A model generated the notes under the pieces. It was given only the letters and a program-made list of their open reading frames with translations, ran no database searches and was not told the origin of the DNA. A stretch of DNA of 64,000 bases, taken from NCBI GenBank assembly GCA_025642065.1, contig JAODUP010000188.1:972501-1036500 (forward strand). The letters are read 5' to 3'. This document shows positions 48,827-61,000 of the stretch, one piece after another (the stretch's first letter is position 1; each line of letters opens with the position of its first letter). The stretch comes from Paralvinella palmiformis. Taxonomy: Eukaryota; Annelida; Polychaeta; Terebellida; Alvinellidae. The position numbers were made by a program, and so were the translations under genes.

Positions 48827-50105
48827 ATAACTGTAGTGCTTTATGTAGTTATTATATTACTAGGATTCAAAAGTATTACTAGATTTAGTTCATGATAATT
48901 AGTTTTGGGTCTCTTAATTTAAATATAATTGAAGTCTTACATTGTAATCTTATAATGTAATATTGTTATACATTTGTAACTTAATATTTCAGCTTCCAAT
49001 ATACCTTCTGATGGCGTTTGCAGTAAGTATTCTTATTTATCAGTTGGTAATTGTAAGAATGTAATTGAATATGATGTAACTATATCAGTTGTGTAAGCTT
49101 GTGTGTTCTCATTAGTTATCATTTTCCATTCCAGTGCTATTCACTGGCAGTAATAGGTTATAGAGTAACTACATTTAATGACTGTGTACAAGCTGCTGAT
49201 GAGCTGAAGCAGGTAATAATTATTATGGTTCTCAACATTTTGTTTTATCCATTGACAAAATGCAACTACCTGGTTAGTGTTTAATTGATTTGTATCACTC
49301 CATCAGAGCTTTATTTGTATAGGCAAGTATTATTCTGTTTATAATAAGCAGTGGTTTTATTAATAAATAAAGTAGGAGGGCCTACAATGGCACAAAGCAG
49401 TGTCTCATTGGCATTGGAAACGAAAGTAGTCTCTACTTGAGTAGGTGGGTCAAATGACCTGGGTCCTTGCTTCTAACAAAATCTCTCATCTGAATACTGT
49501 GTTTTATGCTGAACAGATGTAAACCTGTTGCATAGGTTTCTTTTTATTATTATTACGGCCACTTTTGTGCACATGGTAGGCTAAAAACACCAATCATCAT
49601 CATCATTATCTTCTTCTTGTTATTTAGGATAACTAGTAAGTATATTACATTGTAATATACTTACAAATTATGTTGAAGGAGATTTCAATATTATTTATTC
49701 ATAAAACATGTTAATAGTTTTATGTTGAAATGTTTGTACGATGGTGAACTTGCATCCCGAAACAGAAATTGTTTTGATTTTATATTATATGACAAATTAC
49801 CCTTGTCACCTTGTTAATAAGCTGCTTTTAATTATTCTGCCACTGTTGTAGGTATCTGCTTTCAAAGATACATTTTTGCAACTATTACACAGGATGCTAT
49901 AAAACTGTTGTTTTTATTAAAATGTATTCATTGGCATTAATGTCTTACACCTGCAGCTACCTGATACTTCTGTTGAAATTCTTTTATTCATTCAGTATTA
50001 TTATTATTATCCATAACCCAATTGTGTTAATATTTCATTTTTATTTTACAGGAGATTAAGGAAGCAAAAAAAGACCTAACACGAAAAGGATTTGTTTTCA
50101 CATAG
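48390..50105 (+). CDS. dpm3: Dolichol-phosphate mannosyltransferase subunit 3
   Basis: Four exons, 48390-48509, 48993-49022, 49135-49212 and 50052-50105, total 282 nt and 93 aa; the human protein has 92. It begins MTKLLQWLTVLFLFLAVWLG (first membrane helix), has a second helix around LPIYLLMAFACYSLAVIGY, then the conserved YRVTTFNDC and a charged C-terminal helix ending in KDLTRKGFVFT. DPM3 is the ER-membrane anchor that tethers and stabilises the catalytic DPM1 through this C-terminal region. The complex makes dolichol-P-mannose for N-glycans, GPI anchors and O-mannosylation. Exon 2 is only 30 nt and encodes 10 residues inside the second helix. An acceptor-like AG at 48373-48374 suggests a further 5' non-coding exon. 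Confidence 0.95.
48782..48828. repeat. (AT)n(GT)n microsatellite
   Basis: Lies in the first dpm3 intron. Confidence 0.9.
49551..49602. repeat. SINE family 1, short fragment
   Basis: Contains CGGCCACTTTTGTGCACATG and GGTAGGCTAA of the family body followed by an ATCATCATC tract. It lies in the last dpm3 intron. Confidence 0.6.
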
Positions 50106-50206
50106 CACCATGACCTGATGCTATGGATTATGTATATATTAGTATATAAAATGGTAATCATTACTTACTATTTAGTTATAGATGTACAAAATTATTAACA
50201 TAGATT

Positions 50207-50212
50207 AATAAA
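50207..50212 (+). promoter_or_regulatory. dpm3: Poly(A) signal of dpm3
   Basis: AATAAA lies 102 nt after the stop codon, the first such hexamer downstream. Confidence 0.6.
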
Positions 50213-53090
50213 ATATCACATAAAATTAATTTGTGTTGCTGGCATTTTTAATTAACACATTTATAAAATTTATATACTGTGCCGCAATAGTCTTGAAACA
50301 TGAATCACACTCACTGGGGGGCAGTACAAAAATTTGATGCTACAATTTCTATTGGTAGTCACTGTCTGAGTGTTTTTCAGTTTCCACTATAGTATAATTC
50401 AAGCCAATATTACCAGGATATGTGTTCTGATAAACTTTTGAATGGATTGTAGAAGAAAACGTTATGATATTATTGAACAGGATTTGATGTTATAACCTCT
50501 TATTTGTGAGAAATGTCTTCTAGGGAAGGTGTTGTGCAAGTAGGAGATTCAGATGTTTTATGGTTCTGTAGCAAATGTGTCTTATTTAGCCATTATGATA
50601 TTTCTTCTCAATTATTAAACAGGATTTGATGTTATAACTTTGTAATTGTAAGAAATGTCTTCTAGAGAAGGCGTTGTGCAAGTAGGAGATCTGGATGTTT
50701 TATTGTCCTGTAGCAAATGTGTCTTCTTCGGCCACATGTCCCAGGTACAATCAGCCTCAAGGCTAAACATTTCACAGATCGTTTAATTAATTGTGGTGAA
50801 TCAAGTGACTGTTAATTAAATACATATTATTACAGAGGACAACACTTGTTATGGTTAGTGCTTTATTTCTGTGTAGCTTATCATTCTGGAGAATTATTTT
50901 CGAATGTCAAAGCACATGAATAGGATGCTGTCAAGAGATCTAGATGCCCTCGGAGAATCATCTTACAAGTGATAGCTGGGATTCATTGAAATTAAACACT
51001 GAGCCATCTATTTAGTAATCTCAAAGCCCATGCATGATTATGTAACAATTACCATTCCTTTGGCTACAGTGGAAAGGGATTGGAAAGGGATTATAAATGA
51101 AAGATGGAATTCCATTTGATTGCTTTTATCCGGTCAACTGTAAAAGTTATCTGGCAGAAGTAAACAACAATAGTATGTGTGGCTTGAAAGGACTGAGCTA
51201 CATGTATAGATTGAGAGCATACTATAAGAGGGAATTATAGCAATATGCGCCATTTATATAAAATCTTAAATGCCAATGAAAGATTACCACTAGATCTGTC
51301 TTCCCTTAACATTAAATATATTCAAGTTTTGTGATAATGTGTTTTTTGATTATGGGTAATTCAACCTGCCACCGTCAAATATTCTAATATAGATATTAGA
51401 CAAAACATGAATTGACAACCTGCAACTCGAGATTTGCTATAATATTATGGCTGGAAATTTAGTATCTGATACGCAGCTCTTTAATATAAGCATAACATAC
51501 ACATATTCTATTATAATACATTTGTAATGTAACAAGCCAGCACATCTATCTAAGCATGGAACATCTAACTTGTACAATGATGTGAAGAAACACAACTGTT
51601 GACTTGTCACTAGAGTTTATACTATTGCTATATATGCTTTTAAAGAACTTGAAAAATGTACACTAACCGATAAACATGTGCTTTAATTTAATTCAATAAT
51701 AACTGACTATCATGAATAAGCTGCTCGTGAACCTTTTTGTTGTTATATGAAATATGTTGGTGGGTTACCCTAAAGTGTATTGCTACATAAACATTTTTTC
51801 CCCTGCAATAATCAAATACAAGTAGAGTCTAATGAGTTTTGAAAATACACAAATAGAGGCGCACTCAAAGGTGTTTAAAATAAATTATTTAAGATGCAGT
51901 ATTTGTTAATATTTATGTGCTGATTTATCTCGTTAATTTGTAGATATACAAACAACTTTATGGAACATATATTTCATGTGTCAGATCTGTCATAGCTTTC
52001 TTTAGTAATTTATCTGTTTTGGGTTATTGTTTAAATGTGAAATGCCAGTTACTGAAATTTGTTTTCTTGAAGGAATTATGTTTCTAATCTGAACACTTGC
52101 TAAACCTTTGAAAACCTTTTTAGATGGTGCAACTTAAATGGTCAATTGTAGATTAAAAATCTGTTGATATTGTTTTCACTGTGCCCTGGAGACACCATTT
52201 TTTTGGTCATAAATAAAAAAAACTATTAACACTGCAATAGTTTTTTATGTATAATTTTATTATCATGACTCAATTTAAACTAAATTAGTTAATGGATTCA
52301 TGCATATGGCTTTTACAAAGATAATATGATATGTTTGGGGTTATCATATATTATGATTTGTATTATTTTGTGCTATAATTGCTTGGATTATAATTAATGT
52401 GTATTCAATAGCCACTCATTATAATAGTTATAAAAAGAAATACTTTATAGATTGCAAACACTTTAATGCACGCACACACATCAATATTATTTACTGCTCA
52501 CAAACTACAATTATTGTTCATTCCTGACATTCTACAGAAAGACATGTTATTTTGGCAGGTTGATCTGTATTGAGTATAAATAAAAATGGAATTTTCCCTA
52601 AATCAATATGTGTGTTATTTATTGTTATTGTTTTTAATCACACTGGAAGTTGCTTTTAAAATAGAATATATTAAAGGATAAATACAATTTCAAATAATAT
52701 ACAACAGATATGTGTGTGGGGGGAATTTCAATACCATTAAATCAATATGGAACACCAAATCATTTGAGGTTCAGTATGGTAAATGTTTATGCTGACTGTG
52801 ATGGGCACGTTTGATTTGTACTTTGAGGTAAGCTAAGGTCACAGGAGACCAAAATGAGCTAAAATGTCAAACAAGATTCAGTTTCCACTGAAGCAGAATT
52901 AAATAAATAGGTCCTTACGTGTATGCATTTGTGCATTAAATAAACGGCCCCTGTAAATTGCAGTCCAAATAATATTCAGTTTGACATGCTTTACTCTTTA
53001 TAAAGCTACAGACTGTGCAAGACTAATTTGGATAGGTTCTAGAAAATTTTGGATATTACCTTAATACCAATGTACAGAATATAGAGGCAC
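50213..53090. other. Intergenic; locally duplicated sequence
   Basis: It includes a diverged SINE family 3 fragment (50305-50395) and an imperfect direct repeat of about 155 bp (about 50464-50618 and 50619-50745). The rest is AT-rich with no recognised exon. Confidence 0.5.
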
Positions 53091-53094
53091 AGCC

Positions 53095-56000
53095 TGTTGG
53101 TAATTCCCGTCTTGCTTGGTTATCTACATGTATGTTACCAAACTAATTGAAATCATGGTAATCTGAATTTCTCCCCTTGCCAAAACTTATCTAGACGAGA
53201 CTTAAAAGTGTTTAGAGTTGAGCTTTCTACCACCTGAGCTGGGATCGAATTCCAGTCATTAACCACTCCCTGGCTAAACACATTCTGTCTCATTCCTAGT
53301 CTTTCTCGTGACTTTGCTATCTTCTGGCTGTTCCCTCTGGTATTAGATCCTGTCGCCATACTAACAAATATATCCGGATCTAACCTATTGATGCTGTTAA
53401 GAATCTTGTACACCTGCAGCATATCACCCCTTCTTCTGCGATGTTCGAGACTTGGTAAATTCAACGCTCTCAACCGTTCCTCGTAGCTGATCCCCTTCAG
53501 ACTGGGTATCATTTGGGTAGCTCTTCGTTGGACCTTTACCACCCCCAGTTTATCACGCCTCAATCTAGGATGCCAGATCACGTTCCCGTGTTCAAGATGT
53601 AGTCGAACCATAGTGCTAAATAGTTTTGGTACTGTTATCTTATCTAGGCGGGTAAAGGTTGCCAGGACTAACTCCAACATTCGTGATGCCTTTTTGACCA
53701 ATGTGTAACTGAAACTTTAGATCTTCGTCTATCACCACTCCTAAAATCCTTTTCCTCTGATGTCGATCCTAATGGGACAGTGTTCATCTCATATTGATGA
53801 TGAGTGTTAGTAACTGGGCACTGTCTGAGGTAGATCGTACTGTCTGGAATAATTTTGTGTCACCAGCAAAGATCTTAACAGTGCTTGTCACTACATCTGG
53901 TAGGTCGTTGATGAATAGAATGAACAAGATGGGTCCCAAGACACTTCCTTGCGGGATACCACTCAGGATATCTGCCCAGGACGATATCTTGCCGTTTACC
54001 ACCACTCTCTGTTTTCATCCTGAGAGAAAGTTTGAAATCCAGCTCAGAATGTTACCTTTAATGCCATATGCCTCAGCTTTTTTAGAAGCCTCTGATGTGG
54101 GACGTATCAAACGTTTTCCGGAAGTCCAGGTATATCGCATCAATGGATACACCACTATCTAATACCTCCAACCACAGCTCCATTGTTGTCAGTAGTTGAG
54201 TCATGCAAGAGCAGCCTGGTACAAGTCCATGCTGGACATCACAAAATAAGCTATGGTTCATCATATGCTTCACTAATCTATCCGTGGTGATAGATTCCAT
54301 TATTTTCCAGATGACTGACGTGAGGCCCACTGGTCTATTGTTCCCAGTTGCTAACCTTTTACCCTTCTTATGGATTGGTGTTATGCAGGCCTCCTTCCAA
54401 GCCATCGGTAGGCTCCCCGTTTCATATGACTTGGCAAAAATGATGCTGAGTGGGAGCTTTATGGACTGGGCCAGCTCATTCAGAACACGTGGATGAAATC
54501 CATCAGGACCAGCAGATTTTGTCGTCTTCAACCTTTTCAACTTTGTCGTCACTTGTGAGTCTTCCGTCCATTGTTTGGAGATCTCCCAGCCTAGATTTGC
54601 TTTTTAGTTTCGATTTGCAGTATCCCCAAAATTCTTTTCGGGTTCTGTTTGAGGTTTTTTCCAGGTTACGCTCGAAATTTCTACTCAGGTTTCTCACTAA
54701 AGTGGTAAACTCATTTTTGTCATTTGTAGCTCTGACACAATCCATGTAGTTCTTGGATTTCTGGTACTGTTTCCAGGCTCGTTGTTTCTTTCTATATTTT
54801 CCAGAGGTCTCCTTGGTCGTCCATATCTTGCGACGTCCATCTTTTTTGGGTACAGACTTGGGTACGTGCTTTGTCAATTTATCATTGAGAAATATGCCTA
54901 TCCTTCTTCGGTGTCCATTCCACTTAGTTCTGACTTACAGTCAATTTTGCCAGTCTGTTGTTCATAGATTCGTAATCTCCTTTGTGATAATTATATCTGG
55001 CCACAGTTTCCTTTACTGGTGGGATAAGGACATTGAAGTCGCAGCTTAGGACCATATGGTCACTCAGTCTGATACCAGCGTTATATTCTATGTTATTTAT
55101 CATGTCGTCATTACTAGTCAACAAGAAGTCCAGAATATGAGGATTCTGACCATGTCTGCATCTAGTTGGTTGCGTAACATTTTGGTACAATATGCATCCC
55201 TTACAGCATCGAGGAATCGTTAACTACTATGTGTGTTACTCTTTGGTGTTGTTTCAGTGTCCCAATCAATCTCTGGGAAATTAAAATTACCGACAATCAT
55301 GACCTTTGACTTACATCGGTTATTAACTTCGGTTACTATATTACATAACATATAAGTCGTTCTGCGGTAGACTTGACGGCTGCGATACACACAGCCAAGA
55401 GTGACCTTGTTGTGGTCATCCAGCTTCAGTTCCACCCATAAGCTTTCCGTGAAAAATATTCCAAGATCAATCAGTGTTGTATTTGTTGTCAGACTGTCTT
55501 TAATGTAGACTGCCACTCCCCTACATACTGAATCGATGTTAGTGTAGTGGTCGTATCCCTGTAACTTAAATTGGTCATGTACTATTGGTTCCATGCTATA
55601 TTTGGGCTTAATCTCTGTGACAAAAATTATATCTGCTTTCATGTCTATAACAACCAGTTGAAGTTCTGTCATGTTGTTTGTGAGTGTGTCTGCATTTGTA
55701 TTCACTATCTTTAAAGTTTTCTTGTCTTTGACTGTTACTGACCTCGTTACTGTTACTGACCTTGCCTAACTGCTCATCTGTAGTGTTAACAACGTTTCCA
55801 TATTCTGGCTGTGAGTTTGCCAGTTCTTTTCTTACTGTTTTTGTCACCAATTTGTCTCCCTTTATAATTAGGTTAGACTCACCTGCGTTGCGCCAAGTTT
55901 TTAGTTCCTCACGCAGTTTCTTCTCTTTTTCCCTCTCTAGTGGAGTTACATCAGGTGAGATGTAAATATTTGCCCAATCATCTGTATGTCTAAGTGTTCT

Positions 56001-56420
56001 TGCTGCAGCTAATATTGCTCTTCTCCTGTCTAGGTTGTTCAGTGTTGCCAGTATGAGCCTTGGTTTATTTTGTTTATTTTGTCCTCTACCACCAAGTCTG
56101 ATCACCTTGGTTATTTTCACATCTGACATGTTGACGTCATATTGTAACATCTCGTCAGCTCTCTTAATGTCATCTGCTATCTTGTCTGGACCTTTTTCAA
56201 GGGTACTCTCTGGTAGGTAATGAATAATGATGTTGGCCTTTCTTCTCTCTCTATCAGCATACCCATCCAAGATTTTCACAGTTTGTTTCTCCAGCGTTGG
56301 GATTTTTTGGTCCGCTACATAAAGCCCAGTTGAACCTGGCCTAATTGGGATGTTGTGTTTCGCCACCTAGCATCTTGCCATTCAGTGTTGGACGGATGAA
56401 TCTGTTCTTCATTTTCAGGG
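53095..56420 (-). mobile_element. CR1/jockey-superfamily LINE, nearly full-length but dead
   Basis: On the minus strand, 5' to 3': an ORF1-like frame (56366-55608) with KANIIIHYLPES and a charged C-terminal half; an endonuclease (55705-54924) with MKADIIFVTE and VGNFNFPEIDW; a basic linker (54877-54503); the RT (54552-53784) with SAGPDGFHPRVL, YLDFRKTFDT and SGIPQGSVLGPILFILFIND; and a C-terminal region (53701-53153) with LEHGNVIWHP and KVQRRATQ. The catalytic motif reads FAGDTKL where the family has F-A-D-D, and the endonuclease motif reads GNFN where G-D-F-N is expected. Frames are broken at several joints. It sits between dpm3 and pex3. Confidence 0.85.
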
Positions 56421-56641
56421 AGATTACAGTAAGCCTTAACTAAAACCTCACAGGCATTGCATACCAATACCAATATACTTCAATATACTAATTCTCATCA
56501 CTAGAAAAGCCTGCATTAATAATTTTTTCTCAGTTCCAACTTTGAACATGCACCAGTGACAGCGGAATAAGTGACAGTTTCGAACAAGTCAGTGACCATA
56601 AACTGAGTTATTTATTTCCCGAACAACACCGGATATCCAGC

Positions 56642-56644
<3 letters not shown>

Positions 56645-56681
<37 letters not shown>
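56645..56681. repeat. (CA)n microsatellite in the pex3 promoter region
   Basis: About 18 CA units ending 132 bp upstream of the pex3 start codon. Confidence 0.9.
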
Positions 56682-56683
<2 letters not shown>

Positions 56684-56812
56684 TATATAATATTTGGGGC
56701 ATCAACTAGTGTAAATTTAACCCATAACGTTGGTAAATAGTAACGTTTTTGTGCAGAGCAAGGGCCAAGATTTTGGTTGTGTTTATGATTTATCGTCGTA
56801 AATAAGGGCAAC

Positions 56813-57979
56813 ATGTTTGGCAATATCTGGAATTTTGTCAAAAGACACAGAAGGAAATTTCTATATACGGGTGTCGTTGTGGGAGGTATTGTCTGTTTTA
56901 ATTTTTTTTAAGTATTTTATTCGGAATAGACACCCTTGGCCTTGTAAATAGCTTGATGTATTATCGCCAAGGCCAGGGCCAAGCAACATTAAAATGATTA
57001 TTTTCAGTATTGCCATTGTTGGTACACGATTGAAGGAAAAAACTTATTATTCATGATGATTGTTTAGATCTATAATTTCATGTATCCAGTTCAAAGTAAA
57101 AATTTTGTAGTTTTAATTCTCCAATCTTGTAAAATTTATCTGGAAAAACTAGAACAGATTCTCAAAATCGCCCTACTTTAGGCTAGCAACTTTCTGATTA
57201 TAAATATATTACACTGCCAATAACGGTCTTGTTAAAGACTGGAGGTGTATAAAAAAATGGAATCAGACAAAACTTGCTAAAAGCCTGAAAAGGGGGGTAA
57301 ATATGATACATGTCACCAACATCCATATTAATACCATCAGACTAAATCCAAATATATAACTATTTCTAACTAGGAACTGTCTACATGTACATCACTACAT
57401 GAGTGAGCTGTACATTTAGAGCCCAAGTCTAAACATATGTGAGGATGAACGCGCATCTGTTTTTGTGTGAGGATGTGTGTGCATCTCTTTTTGAAACGTT
57501 AATGGCCGAGTTAGTTCTAAGTTGATAGAATTGCACAGGAAACGATGTCCTAATGTTTTGTTAAACTACAGGTTTAATCAGTTAAATGGCTACAAAATTC
57601 CAATACTTATAAGTTTGAAAGTCTAAGACACAGTAGTCTCATAGTTGGAGCTTATGTATATCAACACACAAGCATGAAAAAAACCTCGCATACATTTTGA
57701 ACCCCAGTACTAAAGATACGACAGTGAGTAATGCATTGACCTGAAGCGTTTTCTTTCAGGTCACTGGACTAATGCCATTAAAACTGTAACTTGTGTAACC
57801 CAAAATAAAAACATGCATCCACATAATGGCTCACATACGTTTGTACTAAACGTACGGCTCACATACGTGTAGCGACTACCTTATAACTATCTCAGCTCTG
57901 AAATAGTATAAATTATCACTCTGCTATACTTTTAGGGCTCAGTTATTTATGTCAGACCTCCATTTACTAAATGCATTTG

Positions 57980-58013
<34 letters not shown>

Positions 58014-61000
58014 CATGTGGAATAAACTAGATTTTTTGTTTAAATATATATTTTTCCCCCGAGTACTGATGCCACCACCTTGAGAACTGTAGGAGGAGGT
58101 AAATATCAGCAATAGTAAAGGTTTACTCAGACCCTTTTGGTAACCTTTTGGACATGTAGTAAAGCTGTTTATTTTGACTACATTCTCATTGCTTGTAATC
58201 CAAGTTAGTGTTTCTGAAAGTAAATTTTAATCTTTTAATGATGCAGCTTTAGAGCTCAAATAACATTTAATTATTTGTGGAACCATAAAAAAATGCCAAG
58301 GATTACAGATATGGGGTCATCCAGGGTGACCATCTTGGATTTGTGTGAAAATTCTGTAGTGTATATCTATATAAATGATGGCTACATGCAAAATATAAGT
58401 TGATAAGAACACTTCTTCTGGAAGGAGCACACACATGGAGATTATGTCTACAACACAAAAGTACCAAATATGGCCAAATGTCCCAGGTGTGATTAGAGCT
58501 AAGGCTAAACAAACTAGTAATCTGCATCAAATTTGTTTTGATATACCAATATATCTGATGAATATCTTACAGAACTCGAGATTAGTAATGTAGATTTTGC
58601 ATAGTGGTTAGTACAATGTTCATGAGTGGTAATGATGGATCTCATTATCAAGATTCACACATCAACTATTAGACACTTTATATGTATTCATATGCTTACA
58701 AATTTTCCTTTTTTTGCATTCGCATAACACATATATGGAATGCTACATAATATTTGATATACTTTTGGTGGAACATATTTGTGCCTTAGATTGTTTGATA
58801 TTCACACTTGGTACAGTATCTGCGCTGTATGCTTATCATGCAAGCTTCATAAGTCTATTTGACTATTTGAACTTTAAGATGAGATATATGAGAAGTTTAG
58901 AGTGTTTATTTTTCTAGTTACAGATCTAGTAATTTCATTCTTGCAGTTTCTACTCAACAACTTACATTACTGGAAAATTAACTCCTAAACTAATGGCTTT
59001 TACATTATATCAGTAACCAGCTGCAGCTATATCTTTCAACAAAAACAAAATTGGGTACTTATATTTGGCACTGTAGGCTTAAAATATTTGGTTTTTGATC
59101 ACTCATGTCACTCACATAATAAAATCAACTCCTAGAAATACTGTCTATATATATATATATATATATATATAATCTGTCTGTAAAGAAGGATAATCATATT
59201 GAGTGCAATGTCTTAGCTATATTTGCTTGAACAGGTTTGGCTGTGCTAGGAAGATACGCAAAGAAAAAGTTGCTTGAATATCAGGAGACAGAAGCTGAGG
59301 AATGCCTTACCCATGCCAGGTAAATGTATAAGTCACCCAGCTGTAATAAAGTAGAATATTAGATTATTTATTATAAAAGTGTTTTTCTGAAACAACTGAC
59401 CCAAGATTACTCACTTGCAGAATTGAATAGTACGTTTTTATTACTATTTGTTTTAGAAAACAACACCACTTTGACAGTAATCAAAGAACATGTAACATGA
59501 CAGGTGTGTAAATAGAATCTAAGGTAACAAACAAGAACATTAAAAGCACCTCTTATAATTTAATGTAATTAGCTGAATATTGTATTTTCCAGTGTGATAT
59601 AAGCATTGTGGATGATAAAATGCAGCTACGTATTTTTGTTTCAGTTCTTTCAATGTTGCCTAACTTGCGACAGACCCTAATGGTACTTTTAAGTACTGAG
59701 GAACTTACTGCTGAGTTAAAAAACAAGTAAGTTAAAATACTCATTCCCTTTTTAATAGGTACATGAATTAGAAATTAGGCAGTTGGTTTTTCATTATGTA
59801 CAACTAGCTTTGTAACATTTGCTATATTTTCCAATTGTAATAGGAAACCAGTACTCATAGAACTTTACTGCAGTTTAGTTAAGTTACAAAAAGCTTAATG
59901 TTGTTTACCGATATTCAAGCACTCATTTTAACATTACTATTGTTATTAATAGTGATTTAAACATGAACAAACAAAGAATTTATGATAAAAGATCAAATGC
60001 TACATCTTAGGAAAAGAATTTTTCTATTAATCAGGGCAGTATAGTAGTCCTCAGTATTTGACATATCCAGGACAAGTTATATTAAGCATGTTACTTTTAA
60101 TTCTTTTGCCTTCTGTATGTGATTCCGTAACAGAATTATTATTTTGTGGAATATTTGAATTTTATATGTGTATTTCAGTCAGTCATAAATGAATATTTCT
60201 CATAAAGGTCCTACTAGCATAGGGTGCAAGCTGTTTTAAATAAATAAGAACCTCAGTGATTAATTAGACAAATAAAGCAGTTTGACATTTTTTTCAGGTT
60301 GTTGACTTATTTCACTCTAAATTAATTAACAAGACGTTTACCCATTAACCAGATTAGGGCTTGGAATGCAGTACTTGTAATTCAAGATTTGTCTTATTTC
60401 AATATAAAAAATTTATGTTGGAAGCCTTATGGCTCGTTATCAACTTTACAGTTATCAAACTTAACCAATTTTACAAAATCAAAAATCACCACAGAATAAC
60501 ATTATTAACTCAGTTCCTTTTGGTTAAATTATTTTGATATTTGCTTATTCCAGACCAGCAAACAAACTAGAAATATGGGAAAAATTGAAAATATTAAGTG
60601 AGTATAATAGTTATTTTTTAAACGAGTTAAAAGAATCTACAAAAAATCTTTCTATTGCTACCTTCACGACTCAACTTGTGCCATGTAAATATCCAATCCT
60701 AGCTAAATTAAAAAGAGGTAGTATCTTTAATTTATCATTACTGTAACATTGTTTTCAGGTTTCACACGTACCATTTTGGCTGTATACAGCAGTTGTCTTC
60801 TGACTGTTTTTCTTAGAGTGCAGCTTAACATTATTGGTGGTTATATGTACCTCGACAGTCTTCTTGATCAGAACGGAGGGGTATAGTTATGGTTACATGT
60901 TTTTTGTTATTGTGTTCTTATCGGAATAAGTTCGTACATTTCAGCATGCAATTGGTTTTGTGATAGTTCTCTTTTTAATAGTTTTGTTTTGATAAATGAC

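Noticed and set aside
53095..56420. A host gene with an endonuclease and RT domain
   Set aside because: Domain order, broken frames and lost catalytic residues show a dead LINE.
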